This document shows, piece by piece, positions 12,887 through 23,121 of a stretch of 64,000 nt of DNA (its first letter is position 1; each line of letters opens with the position of its first letter). Where the stretch lies: contig JAYGXS010000004.1 of assembly GCA_036362985.1 (NCBI GenBank), forward strand, positions 1,125,143-1,189,142, given 5' to 3'. The translations under genes and the position numbers were made by a program. The notes below the pieces were generated by a model that worked only from the letters and a program-made list of their open reading frames with translations, searched no databases and was not told the DNA's origin. This DNA is from Ligula intestinalis. Its lineage: Eukaryota > Platyhelminthes > Cestoda > Diphyllobothriidea > Diphyllobothriidae.

Positions 12887-12922
12887 GACGTTTCGGATTC
12901 CGTCGCGAATCCTTACTCATAG
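12887..12922 (-). ncRNA. Hammerhead-like motif, degenerate core, left arm of fold-back
   Basis: Minus strand ends GAAACGTC, preceded by a stem II with six perfect pairs (GGATTC/GAATCC) around a 6-nt loop GCGACG. The expected CUGANGA box reads TATGAGTA, so cleavage is doubtful. Almost no stem III. Confidence 0.5.
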
Positions 12923-13496
12923 GTAATCGTAGAAAAGTCGGAGACATGCGCAAATAAGGGTGATACATGCACAGACTGCACGGTATTTAGAGGTCGTAGC
13001 GGTCATCCGCATGCGTACTATAATTGTCAGTTCCTGTAGCCACTGCTTGAGGTCTTTATTAGTGCGGTGATGACTCATTAATTGCCAAAATGTTCTTGTC
13101 CACGTCGGATGTAGGCTTGATAATGGCACGACAATTATGCTCGCTTTTGTCAGAGTTGTTGCTGCGTCTGGCCCTTCCTACGTAACTGAGACGTACTGAT
13201 GTACTGAGAAATTTCCCAAGCAAAAGAATCAGTCACGTGCGTAGGACCGGGCGCTGCAACAACTCTGACGACAGCAAGCACAATTGTCACGCAATTAGCA
13301 AGCCCACATCCGACGTGGACAAGAACATTGTGGCAATTAATGAGTCATCACCGCACCAATAAAGACCTCAAGTGGTGGCTACGGGAACAGGCAATTATAG
13401 TACGCATGCGGGTGACCGCTGTGAACTATAAATACCGTGCAGTCTGTGCATGTATCACCCCTTATCTGCGCATATCTCCGACTTTTCTACGATTAA

Positions 13497-13532
13497 CTAT
13501 GATCAAGGATTCTCGATGGAATCCGACACGTC
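13497..13532 (+). ncRNA. Hammerhead-like motif, degenerate core, right arm of fold-back
   Basis: Mirror of the left-arm motif. Stem II GGATTC/GAATCC is intact with loop TCGATG; the box before it reads TATGATCA and the core GAAAC is GACAC, so probably inactive. Confidence 0.45.
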
Positions 13533-13599
13533 AGGACAATGAAACTCTTGTTCTGCTGGTCGCTTCTTCTTCTACTTCTGAACTGCTTCTTGGAACTCG

Positions 13600-14640
13600 G
13601 ATATTCAATGCTATGGGCAAAGGGGCTTCCCTTCAATTCTTCCCACTAAAACATTTGCAGTCGGTTGGAGGATTTTTACAAAAAATCCCTGGTACGCAAC
13701 AGCAGCTCGAGCTGCGTCTTCAATATTCGCTGCTGAATGACGACGGTGCTTCGCAAATAGTTCTTAGCTGTTTCGACTGCCCTCAAAGACAGTTGCCGAG
13801 TTTTTTTAAATGTACAATACTGCTAGGCAGAAAGCGGACCAAATGTCACCCTGGATTAATGCGTTTCTCCAGCCGAACTGGATGAGATTACTTTTTGAAC
13901 TGACTGCAGCTGAATATACTTCTGCAGAGGATCAATCAAAAATCCATAAATGATAGACTGTTGCCAGACCTCAAATATTCTTAGCTCGAAACCTCTAACA
14001 CCTATACTGCATGAATATAATTTTTCATTTTTGATATTATTGTACCCTTGTAGACAGTTTGTTTTCACTTAGAACACAGTCCCTATCTAGCACAAAATTG
14101 ACTTAGCATAAAACTAAAAACAAAGCCAATATTTTAGTGCAAAAGACGGGGATTGTTATAGGTTCTTTCCTGTTTTCCAAGGATTCTGACGGTGCCCAAG
14201 ATGTGCCTTACCAATACCAATAAACCTTATTGTTAAAGACTTACAGCAGTTATGTTCTCATCCCTTAGTAAAAAGAAGACAAATTGCCGTTTATCAAGTA
14301 ATATTGCGTTGTTTAGAAATGCTATGTTTTTTCATAAAGACCCGAAACTCCGAAAAATTGGACGTCCCAAGTAAACTTATGTTTTAAATGTAGAGTGAAT
14401 AAAGCAGCAAAAGCAGAATTCCGTTTTAAAATATTCGTTTTGTGAAATATGCGGATATCTACATAAACATATGCTTCCTTATCAAGTGAAATGTAAAGTA
14501 CGGCTTTTACCACACAGCCTCCGAAGTTTGAGTATGAATTCCGGCATTGTTTTTCGTCACAGGCACTGCTTGAGATGCGTTAGGCTAGGGTGGTTAAAAC
14601 CTAGGAAATTCATTGGATGTCGAGAAACTTTGGATTGGGT
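13600..14640. other. Unassigned sequence
   Basis: No gene or known repeat supported; AT-rich from about 13.9 kb. Confidence 0.4.
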
Positions 14641-14656
14641 CCGAGTGGGCCCACTT

Positions 14657-14702
<46 letters not shown>
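14657..14702. repeat. (TA)n microsatellite
   Basis: About 22 TA units. It lies ~40 bases beyond a minus-strand hammerhead motif, the same arrangement as at 16031-16055. Confidence 0.95.
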
Positions 14703-14706
<4 letters not shown>

Positions 14707-14744
14707 AGATAAGGCGATCTCGGGAACCATTGTTTTATCGTCCT

Positions 14745-14778
14745 GACGTTTCAAAAGCGTACAGGCTTCCGTCATCAG
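14745..14778 (-). ncRNA. Small hammerhead ribozyme, full conserved core, Penelope-associated
   Basis: Minus strand: CTGATGA box, stem II GGAAGC/GCTTTT (six pairs, two of them G-U) with loop CTGTAC, then GAAACGTC. All conserved core bases I can check are present, and stem III is reduced to the self-complementary ACGT. Such stem-III-poor hammerheads are known from Penelope-like retroelements and cleave as dimers. Activity here is inference. Confidence 0.75.
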
Positions 14779-14821
14779 AGGTGGTAATTGTACAGCCGAT
14801 CAACCAACAGTATGGCGCGCG

Positions 14822-15629
14822 TTGCCTCACATTGATGGAGTGTCAGAGGCAGTCTCCCGTCTACTGAAACCCTTGGGAGTCGGCATCGCCCACCGACCAG
14901 AGGCGACAATACGACAACTGGTTATGCGCCCGAAGGACCCCCTGCCCCGAGGTGAAACCGCCAACGTCGTTTACCGGATCAAATGCGATTCGTGTGCGGC
15001 CGACTATGTCGGAGAGACGGGGAAGCGACTGCAGACGCGAATGGCAGAACACAACAGGGCAGTCAACAGGATGGACGATCGATCGTTGGTGGCGGAACAC
15101 TGCGCGAATTCCGAACACAAATTCTCCTTCCAAAATGCCGAAATCCTGGGTCGAGGAAATGACCGCGTGGTCAGGGAGACAATCGAGGCCTGGCACACGG
15201 GAGCAACCTCAATCAACCGTTGTGTTATACTTCCCACGGCCTACCAAGCCCTTCGAACGCATCTTTATGAAGAAAAGAGCAAACGGGACCATAGACGGAA
15301 CACGAATCTGCATACTCGCGAGCCGATGATGGACACACCCATAGCTGAGCCACAACCGGAAGTGGCAATCATCAGCTCAGCCAGTTCATCCGGTCAGTCT
15401 GCGAGTGTGAAACCGGATGGACGCATGAGCGCAAATAGGATTACCGGCCTAGGACGAATTCTTCGATCGATGACAACTCGGGAGCCGATGGTGGACACAC
15501 ACATAGTTGAGCCACAACCGGAAGTGACAATCATCAGCTCAGCCAGCTCATCCGGCCAGCCTGAAAGTGTGAAACCGAATGGACGTAGGGGCATTAGGAG
15601 GATTCCCGGCCTAGGAAGACAGCTCCGGT
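14822..15629 (+). mobile_element. Penelope-like element, GIY-YIG type A endonuclease with repeated C-terminal tail (5' truncated, runs into gap)
   Basis: Continuous + strand frame of ~269 codons up to the assembly gap. It reads LLKPLGVGIAHRPEATIR, RPKDPLPRGE, then the GIY-YIG domain (VVYRIKCDSCAADYVGETG with R and E/H residues following in RMAEHNRAV), then EHKFSF, EAWHTGATSINR and the LPTAYQALRTHL block. This is the C-terminal half of a Penelope protein; the RT palm is absent. The frame begins inside the protein, so the start is a truncation, not a true initiator. After the endonuclease come two copies of a 54-residue Pro/Ser-rich unit. An inverted Penelope 3' end lies immediately upstream. 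Confidence 0.88.
15314..15629 (+). repeat. 162-base in-frame tandem repeat in the Penelope tail
   Basis: Units begin at 15314 and 15476 with 'actcg(c/g)gagccgatg'. They encode TREPMMDTPIAEPQPEV and TREPMVDTHIVEPQPEV, each followed by IISSASSSGQ. The second unit is cut by the N run, so more units may lie in the gap. Confidence 0.9.
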
Positions 15630-16029
15630 NNNNNNNNNNNNNNNNNNNNNNNNNNNNNNNNNNNNNNNNNNNNNNNNNNNNNNNNNNNNNNNNNNNNNNN
15701 NNNNNNNNNNNNNNNNNNNNNNNNNNNNNNNNNNNNNNNNNNNNNNNNNNNNNNNNNNNNNNNNNNNNNNNNNNNNNNNNNNNNNNNNNNNNNNNNNNNN
15801 NNNNNNNNNNNNNNNNNNNNNNNNNNNNNNNNNNNNNNNNNNNNNNNNNNNNNNNNNNNNNNNNNNNNNNNNNNNNNNNNNNNNNNNNNNNNNNNNNNNN
15901 NNNNNNNNNNNNNNNNNNNNNNNNNNNNNNNNNNNNNNNNNNNNNNNNNNNNNNNNNNNNNNNNNNNNNNNNNNNNNNNNNNNNNNNNNNNNNNNNNNNN
16001 NNNNNNNNNNNNNNNNNNNNNNNNNNNNN
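15630..16029. other. Assembly gap, 400 N
   Basis: Exactly 400 N, flanked by the tandem repeat on the left and (TA)n on the right. The round size suggests a scaffold-estimated or default gap. Frames reported across it are meaningless. Confidence 0.99.
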
Positions 16030-16030
16030 G

Positions 16031-16055
16031 TATATATATATATATATATATATAT
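16031..16055. repeat. (TA)n microsatellite at the gap edge
   Basis: About 12 TA units directly after the N run. It sits on the 3' side of a minus-strand Penelope copy, beyond its hammerhead. Confidence 0.95.
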
Positions 16056-16160
16056 TAACATGACTAAAGATACGAGGTCCAGATAAATTATCCCGCTCCC
16101 CATCCCCCAAAGAAGATGAAGAAGAAAAGGCGCCTTCATGGACCACACTGTATTGGTGCT

Positions 16161-16194
16161 GACGTTTCGAAAACACGCTTGTTTCCATCATCAG
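16161..16194 (-). ncRNA. Small hammerhead ribozyme, full conserved core, downstream of Penelope ORF
   Basis: Minus strand: CTGATGA, stem II GGAAAC/GTTTTC (six pairs, one G-U), loop AAGCGT, then GAAACGTC. Same 34-nt architecture as 14745-14778. It is sense relative to the Penelope coding frame that ends just upstream, as expected for a ribozyme in the element's terminal region. Confidence 0.8.
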
Positions 16195-17035
16195 AGTGAT
16201 AAGGTGATTGTTCCTGCTTGCCTTGATTTGGTTTGTCTTGCTGACTGTCTCGTATGATAGGGGTGTGTTACGTGCGCACCCTGGTCGTCCTGCTGGTCGT
16301 TGATTGGGTTTGGCCCAATGCGCCGACCCTGGTCATTCTGTTGGTCCTGGATTGGCCTCTGCCTCTCCGTGGGCGACTGCAGACGACCTCGTGTGACCCC
16401 GTCACTCGCTCGGCTGTTGTAGTCCCCGGTGGATCTGTCTGCACATTGCGCGCGCGCGAGGGGCGACTGCAACCGGAGTGGTGGCGGCCTCGCGTGTCTC
16501 CCATCGGCTGCACGGCTGTTGTAGTCATCGGTGGATCTGTCCGCGCATCGCGCGCGCTCAGCGGGCGTCTGCCATCGGTCTGCTCACAGTCACGTGCGTC
16601 CCCCATCCCTTGCACGACTGATGTGATCACCACTGGGTCTGCACGCCACTCATGTGCGTCAGGGTGGCTGCTGCGAGATCTCCCCTCATAGTCTGGTAGA
16701 TAGTTTCGTTGTGGCCTGCCGTGATAAGCCCGTTCGCTCGTTTGGGCTCGCCGGTGGGTTGATGATTCATGCCGATCGTGCGAACTGCGGTTAACTCTTG
16801 CCCCCTGCTGCAGTCGTGGCTGCCATTGATGAAGCTGTAAATCGCTCATTGGCGTGGTGGGCCTCGGCTGGATCGATTGAAGTCTGGTACGCAGGGCCTG
16901 ATAGGCCGGATTTAAGTCAATATTTCTATTGATTGTGTCTACGGAGGACCAACTTTCGAGCACCAGTCTGGCCATTGACAAGCTGAAGAAGGCAGGAGCC
17001 CTCAAAAGAAAGGATGCACTGACCACAAAAGCCAC
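16195..17035 (-). mobile_element. Penelope-like element, C-terminal end with Arg/Thr-rich repeated tail
   Basis: The minus-strand frame starts in the last endonuclease block (MARLVLESWSSVDTINRN, then NPAYQALRTRLQ), the same block as in the 38-39 kb copy. It continues ~190 residues as a low-complexity tail with ~33-residue repeats: ARTDPPMTTTAVQPMGD, VQTDPPGTTTAERVTGS, RADPVVITSVVQGMGD. A second frame finishes the tail (QAGTITLSL) just before the hammerhead, so there is at least one frameshift. The GIY-YIG core and RT are missing. Tail function is unknown. Confidence 0.8.
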
Positions 17036-17164
17036 AGATGCCGCGATGACAAAAATAAGTTTCCCAAAATCACAAGTCAGGTAAGACAGTGTTGACAGTA
17101 CGAGGTTTACTGCGCTAAAGGAGCCTTACAATAGCGCTGCATACAGATGAAGGCGGGTTACCCG

Positions 17165-19185
17165 AGAAAGGAGAGTTACCCGTTTGCCAAGCTGCAGGCT
17201 ACCTGGCGCGTCCACGGGTGGCGGATATTTGCGCGGCCTGTCAGTGAAGGTTAGCTGCGAAATAAGCAGGCTCCCGGATCTGGCGAATAAGCAGTCGCGG
17301 ACGCAGCGGCGACATTGCTACCAGGGTGCGGTGGGCTGAGGTCTGGCCCACCGAATGACTTATAAAATGCCGCAAGGCCTAATGACGACACTGACATGGC
17401 GAGCGTGAACCGCCATTAAATAGGTTTGCTTGCCACCAACACCACTGCCTTGTGGTAAGATTCTTGAGCCAAAGTGCTATAGGAGACAACCTAGAACAAA
17501 AAATCTGAGCGGCTATTAGGGACCCGCCTGTATTCAAAATTCCCAAGAAACCTTATGATGTCTCCTTACCTTACTACGACCCATGCTACGGCGTCCGCGG
17601 GAACCGACACGCTTCGCAACCCTTGTCCGGTGGTGCGGGCGAATAATGTGCAAGCTGGACTACTAAACATAAAACGGACTCTTGGTATTAGATGCTGGAA
17701 TTTTCGAACATTTCTGGAACCTGGTACACAAAGTCTGACAGCGCGCAGTCTCCATGACTATCACGTGGATGTTTGTTGCTTGTCAGAAGTCCGACTCCCC
17801 GACTCAGGCGCCCGAGAAATCAAAATCCCGGGGGTTGATTCTTATTTTACCTTGTATCACAGCGGTCCGAGTGACTCATCTGGTAGACACGGTGTGGCTA
17901 TTGTCCTCTCGGAAGAAGCTAACCGTGCACTACTAGCATGGGAACCAGTCAACGACCGAATGGCCTATGCTCGACTAAGAGGCCATTTTACGAACATCTC
18001 GGCCGTATCTGTGTATGCACCTACGTCGGCGGCTGAACAGCAAGAGAAAGATGATTTCTACTCGCAGCTGCAGGAGCTAGCCGAACGACGATTTCACCAA
18101 GATCTGCTAATTGTTGCTGGGGATTGGAATGGCCGGACTGGGCCCGGTGACCCGGCAAACAACCATATTCTTGGTCGTTTTGGGCTTGGCTCTCGAACGG
18201 ACAATGGTGAGAGGATGCTGCAGTTTGCCGAACAGAACCGACTGTTTGTTACCAACACATGCTTTCAGCATCGTCACAAACATCTACTGACTTGGTATTC
18301 GAACGATGGCCGTACCGCCAGTCAGATCGATTACATTCTAGTTGGTTCATGGTTTCGCAGATGGGTACACGATAGCAGGTCCATGCGAGGTGCCGAAACT
18401 TGTAACTTCCACGGGTCTGATCATGTTCTCGTTCGCACGTGCCTGAATTTTCACCTCTCATCTGTGCCCAAACTGCCTTGATGTCGCAAATCTACGGCAA
18501 ACCAACACTACCGAGGCTCTAAGCACAGAAATTCAGTCCCGTCTTATGACCCAGGCTGACAACGAGGGCAGTAGCAAGTGGCCATCACTGAAGACATCCA
18601 TGTATGGGGCAGCTGAGAAGACTCTCGGATTCACTCAGTGGCGCCGCATTGACTGGATCAGCGGAAGAACCCTGCAGCTATCGGCCGAGACGACTCGAGC
18701 CAGGTCCCGGAACGATGCCTCCTTCCGCCAACTTCCAAAGCTGACAGTAAAGTCGACTAGAGATGATCGGAAGAAGTATTGATCCGAAACGGTGACTTCT
18801 ATGGAGCAGGCTTCTAATGTTGGTGACACCCGAAAATTGTACCAAATCATACGCCAGGTTAGTGGTAAGCCCCCGACACTCTGTGATTCTGTTCGCGATG
18901 TGAATGGAGGATTTATTGCCGACAACTCGGCCAAGGTCGATCGCTGGCGTGAACACTTCGAGTACCTACTCAACTTTGACGAACAACCCATCACACCCTC
19001 CCTCTCCTCCACAGCGGAGTTTCAATCCTCTCCTGCCTACGCAGTGTCGTGTAACATCCCTTCCGAAGACGAAGTTACCGATGCAATGCAGAGGCTACGC
19101 AACAACAAGGCGTGCGGAGAGGACGGTATTCCTGCAGAAATCTACAAGTCCTGTGTCGACACCCTGGCTCCATGGCTCCATGAGG
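17165..19185 (+). mobile_element. RTE-like LINE, 3' truncated, with leader, endonuclease ORF and broken RT
   Basis: Leader 17165-17554 is shared with 7.1 kb and 10.1 kb pieces. It is followed by an intact endonuclease frame and then the start of an RT. The RT part is in another frame from ~18485 (frameshift), has a TGA at 18780-18782, then reads CDSVRDVNGGFIAD, WREHFEYLLNFDEQP and NNKACGEDGIPAEIYKSC before homology ends near 19180. Palm motifs A-C are absent. Dead copy with a readable endonuclease. Confidence 0.88.
17555..18481 (+). CDS. LINE apurinic-type endonuclease domain (308 codons)
   Basis: Exonuclease-endonuclease-phosphatase fold of an RTE-type LINE. The start IRCWNFRTFLEPGTQ carries the catalytic Asn after Trp; VDVCCLSEVRLPD carries the metal-binding Glu (residue 78). 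AGDWNGRTGPGD and SQIDYILV blocks follow, and SDHVLV near residue 297 gives the catalytic Asp-His. The ATG follows the conserved leader directly. In vivo it would nick target DNA to prime reverse transcription, but here it is separated from the RT by a frameshift. Such domains are often mislabelled craniofacial development protein 2 in annotations. Confidence 0.9.
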   Translation: MMSPYLTTTHATASAGTDTLRNPCPVVRANNVQAGLLNIKRTLGIRCWNFRTFLEPGTQSLTARSLHDYHVDVCCLSEVRLPDSGAREIKIPGVDSYFTLYHSGPSDSSGRHGVAIVLSEEANRALLAWEPVNDRMAYARLRGHFTNISAVSVYAPTSAAEQQEKDDFYSQLQELAERRFHQDLLIVAGDWNGRTGPGDPANNHILGRFGLGSRTDNGERMLQFAEQNRLFVTNTCFQHRHKHLLTWYSNDGRTASQIDYILVGSWFRRWVHDSRSMRGAETCNFHGSDHVLVRTCLNFHLSSVPKLP

Positions 19186-19739
19186 AGATTGTACAGGCGC
19201 ACAGGATCAGATACACGCCTGTCCAGTTCTATGTTTGCCTCAGCCAATCAGGAATAGGTGTACAGATTTTGGCGGCAGGCTCGCGAAGCGTCGACCCGAC
19301 CGAGAGGCAGGCAAGAGGAGATCACACGTGGTTCCCACTGTGAGTGTGTGACGGACAGGCACTTGTAAGTGAAGGCGAGATGAGTAACGCGCAGCCCTCC
19401 AGCGAGTCGGCCACTGGCGCGCACGGCAGCGAATAAAAAGTGGGTCAGCGCATCAGCGCTAAGTGCAGGCTGCCACGATTTTACCAGCGTTTGACAGCAC
19501 GGCCAATGCGTGCGTGTGTTCTCTTTGTGTGTGCTGGCTTTTGAGCAGGACGAAGGACATATCGGGGCACGAAACCCCGCACAGGTCTGCCTACTTCGTA
19601 GCCGTAGACTTTCTTTGTTTTACTAATTTGGCATCGACTGTTTCCCAAGTCTGATGCAGTCCATTTCCCGTCAGAGGATTCAGTAGAAGCTTCTCTTCAA
19701 ACCATTGTATTTATATGGGGTCGGGTAAAAGGTACTAGA
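19186..19739. other. Unassigned sequence
   Basis: Follows the 3' break of the LINE; nothing recognised. Confidence 0.4.
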
Positions 19740-20480
19740 TAAACATGCGGGCAATTACATTCATATTTACGCGCAAATTAGTCACCAGAATAGGGGAGGT
19801 GGTTGATAATATACGGCTGGTTACGTGGCAATGAGTATTTGTTGAGGTTGGATAGGGGGGAGGGAGGGAGCGCAGAAAAAAATGCGGGCAATAATGTGGC
19901 CATATCAAGCTCAGGGCTTTCAGGAGGTTCTTTTGCGCGCACAAAATCGACTTCATCAACCGGATCACGGTTGCTTCTGCTGGGACTTTATAAACCATTT
20001 TGAAGACTTCGTTGGGGTCCACATGATGTCGGAAATCAACCATGAGGGCAAGAATGGCACTATTTATACTCCTGACTTCACCTTTGCTCAGCCATGCCGG
20101 GAAGTCCTCCCGTATTTGTTGGATACGCGCTGACTCGTGCGACGGATATAACCTGTTCCACAGGAGCAAGTAAATGATTAAATGCACGTGGAAGTGGTCT
20201 GAGCTGGCAACTTATCCTTACCTTGGCCGTGCAGGACCAGGCTGGTTGAGAATAACACCTGCACTCTTGTTTTCGGGAAGGTTCTTGCCACGGCTTAGTC
20301 AAGGCGTCTTCTTGTGAGTTCACTTGCCGAATCCCTATGAAAGGGGACTTTAAAGAATAGCGTCTTCTTTTCCTTAGTAGGCGTGGTGGGCTTTGTTTCT
20401 CTCTCCATCATATTCTTTATGATGAATCTGCCAGGATATCCGTTCTGTCGAAACAGGTCCTGGATTTTCTTGAGCTCTTT
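19740..20480 (-). mobile_element. Penelope-like element, GIY-YIG type B, degenerate
   Basis: Read on the minus strand across frames: IQDLFRQNGYPGRFI (RT C-terminal region), KVPFHRDSASELTRRRLD, an in-frame TAG, then a GIY-YIG-like strand with a stop (SFTCSCGTGYIRRTSQR). After a frameshift come IREDFPAWLSKGEVRSINS, VDFRHHVDPNEVFKMVYK and ILCAQKNLLKAL. Type B is distinguished by the 'TCxCGxxYIGRTxR' strand and the 'WL...HxVDxxxAF..IYK' block, and is also found at 42.5, 55.8, 58.5 and 63.5 kb. Several disruptions; not functional. Confidence 0.8.
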
Positions 20481-20794
20481 GTTTATTATCCCCCTTTCCC
20501 CCTTCCAGTATAAATGTAATGACCTGATAAGTGTTTATCGAAGGCCTACACCTACTGGCCACCTAATCTTCTGCAGTCCCTTTCGTTTAGTTGATGCGTG
20601 GTGTCCAAGAGCCCTCATTAGGTAAGTCTGCTTGCCACTGGTGCCTTGTGTTTAGGTTCCTGAGTTAATCTACTAAAGTTAACGTCCTCCAACAAACCGT
20701 TAAACTGACTGTAGCTTATCGGTTTATATTCACAGTCTCCAAAAAGTCAAATGAAAATTTTTCCGACTAAAATATCAAGATCCATGCTAGGGTC

Positions 20795-21003
20795 CCCATG
20801 GAAACCAACACGCTCCGCCACTCTGATCTAGTAATGCGAGAAAATGGTATGAGAGCTGGGCTACTCAATCTGGGACGGACTCGGGATATCAGATGTTGGA
20901 AGGTGCCGAAATTCTTAGAACCTCGTACCAAAAGTCGGACGACGAGCAGTATTAATCAATACAGCGTGGGTATCTGCTGCCTGTCTGAAGTTCGAATGAT
21001 GTC
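20795..21003 (+). mobile_element. RTE-like LINE endonuclease fragment (N-terminal part only)
   Basis: Matches the beginning of the 17.6 kb endonuclease: AGLLNLGRTRDIRCWKVPKF, then VGICCLSEVRMMSE. The catalytic Asn position reads Lys (CWK for CWN). Ends abruptly after the Glu motif. Confidence 0.8.
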
Positions 21004-21367
21004 CGAACTCAATGCGTTCGTGAGATTAAAAAATAGAGAAAAATCCGTCATAGACATAGAATTGATAAAGACTCGCCGACTGTGTCCACATGGGCTCTAT
21101 TGAGCCTTCTTGTTTCCTATTGGTTGTATTCCTCAGTATAATTATCGTGCACAAATATTTGGTTATTCAAATAATTATTTTTAGTATTTTTTACCTTTGT
21201 ACGCACTTTATTTTAAGTTATTTTTTCTTCCTTGATATGTCCCACCTGATCCCGTATTACACAAGGATGGGGTGTTTTCATGCTGTAGTGGACCATAAAT
21301 ATAACTTTTACCGGAGGTAGTTGAAAAGGAGCAGATGCAATCTTAAGGACAAGTACTTTATTCGCCT

Positions 21368-21402
21368 GACCTTTCGGATTCCATCCTGGATCCTTCATCA
21401 TA
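21368..21402 (-). ncRNA. Hammerhead-like motif, near-complete core
   Basis: Minus strand: TATGATGA box (first C of CUGAUGA replaced by A), stem II GGATCC/GAATCC with one mismatch, loop AGGATG, then GAAAGGTC. It is followed by 'aataaagtacttgtcct', the usual Penelope 3' context. Isolated, with no adjacent ORF. Confidence 0.45.
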
Positions 21403-21419
21403 AACAATGGCAGAAACGT

Positions 21420-22125
21420 TTCTGAGAGTTTTTGTATTTCAGTGATGTTACCGGCTGACTTTCGGTTAGGTATCATCCTGATGAACTATATATTTAAGTA
21501 GAGTTTTACAGCACAAAAGCGACTGCAGTCCATGACCGAACTGCTAAAAATATTGATCGAAATTCTGAAGTGCTTCTTCGATTTAAGAAGAGTATCTGAC
21601 AACAGATTGCCTAACTCAGGAAATTTGGAAAGTGAGATTTGAGGTGGCAGTTTACCACGCGATTGAGGTTGCTTACCTTGCTCATAGAATTGAATTGAGA
21701 CGCAAAATGTTGTTTGCTGCAACAGAATCCATTTCAGAGTAATGTTTTTGAGGCACATCATTTTGTTACTTTCGTTGAACCCTTCCTTTTCCACGGCATT
21801 GAATTAACATGTTTGGGTGGTTCTAAAACCATGACCAAACCAGACAGCTGCATAAGAAAGAACGTCCAAAAATTCATTATTTTCGTAATTTTTTTAAAAT
21901 AAATATTTCCTTTTTAGCGTTTTTTTAAACACGTAGAACACCATCCTTATTTATCGACACTTGACTGAAAACAGCGAAATTCTTAAAAGTGTTCGCCACT
22001 ATTTCAATAACGACCTGGAGTTCGTCGTAATCGAACAGCAGAAGTAATTACAAGGAAATTTGGTGGATAGAAATTTCGCTTAATATGCAGAAAATGGTGC
22101 GTTTACGATTGCACATGGCAATTCC
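21420..22125. other. Unassigned AT-rich sequence
   Basis: Nothing recognised. Confidence 0.4.
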
Positions 22126-22127
22126 AT

Positions 22128-22510
22128 TTTATTAGGAGTTTTGGAAGATTTTCTTAATTTGAGTTGACCAAATTGTGAAAAAACTCGAGGCTTTCGGCGG
22201 GATTTGAACCCGCGTAGTAGAGAAGGCCTTTACCGGAAGCCAACGCTCTAACAATTGAGCAATAAACGCCCCACCTAGCGCCTTGAATTACATCAAACTT
22301 GGGTCGATATTACCCGCCCATATTTACAACTCGTATGCAATCAACCAATACTGAAGGGCAAGCTGACTGCCCAAGTAGTATTTCCTAAGCAATCATCTAG
22401 AATCCACCAGAATGACTACTAGGCTGACTTAATGATTAGGAGGTTTGGCAGATTCGCTTTATTTGAATTTGAGTTTTTTTCACAATTGGGTCAACTCAAA
22501 TTCTATTTTA
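22128..22510 (-). mobile_element. tRNA-derived SINE (family B)
   Basis: Minus-strand head at ~22190-22272: GGGGCGTTTATTGCTCAATT (acceptor and A-box side), GTTAGAGCGTTGGC, then GGGTTCAAATCCCGCC (B box). The same head and the 'gattaggaggtttggcag...aatttgagttgac' motif recur at 51.6-52.05 kb. The aattTGAGTTGAC-type sequence is present at both ends, suggesting terminal duplication or a composite. The head is too diverged and extended to be a real tRNA gene. Confidence 0.75.
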
Positions 22511-23120
22511 ATTTATTAATCGTTGACCGGCATTTCCATATATGAGCTTATAAATTCGATATCTGCAATTATCACAGAAATATCTTAATTATTGATCTGA
22601 ATATATGACCTTTTTCATTGATTTTTGACAAAGTTATCGGTGCGAGCATATTTCCTAGAAAATAGGCACAGAAAATACCCGATCTTTTTTGAGTTTTACA
22701 AGTAAATTTTTTTCTTCTTACAAGTTTTTTACTCGAAGAATGGGTATGGTTCCGTTTTGTTAAATGCGTTTTCGCTTCAGTGAAGAGGTGAAGGCAAATT
22801 AGGTTTCGATTGGTGAAGAGTAGCAACAGACTAATTGGGAGCTTTTCGAACCCTCCCAGGGTCGCATTCGCATGACGTTCCTATTTCGTGCATATCTTCC
22901 TCCCATGAACAACGGTTTTTTCGCTCTAATATATTCGATAATCCTATTCAGATTTGTACGGTTTCCGAAAACCGCCCAAGGAGGTTTTTTTGTTTGTTTC
23001 ACTGTTTGCTCTCTTTTGCTTTTATTCCACCTCACTGGCTTATGTCATTTGGTATCGGCAAGGGGAGAGGACGGGTAGGTGTCTGACAATTAACTACGTT
23101 CTTATTATTTCGGCAAGATA
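22511..23120. other. Unassigned AT-rich sequence
   Basis: Nothing recognised. Confidence 0.4.
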
Positions 23121-23121
23121 G

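Larger units (their letters stand above)
12848..13580. repeat. Large fold-back element with a hammerhead-like motif in each arm
   Basis: Two arms of ~310 bases are inverted copies: 12848-13160 and 13250-13580, with a ~90-base centre. Shared blocks include 'catccgacgtggacaagaac', 'aattaatgagtcatcacc' and the outer 'gaaactcttgttctg'. The outer parts equal Penelope 3' ends elsewhere in the window. Arms differ by substitutions, so it is not an assembly artefact. The 185-codon frame over the right arm and its flank is not evidence of a gene. Confidence 0.85.

Noticed and set aside
13328..13885. 185-codon plus-strand frame
   Set aside because: It spans the right arm of a fold-back repeat and its flank, with no protein motif; the mirrored arm has no equivalent frame.
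15394..16191. Frames spanning the N run
   Set aside because: They exist only because N does not create stops.
22190..22272. Candidate genuine tRNA gene
   Set aside because: B box is good, but the anticodon arm and acceptor do not fold and the same head recurs inside a larger repeat at 51.6-52.0 kb.
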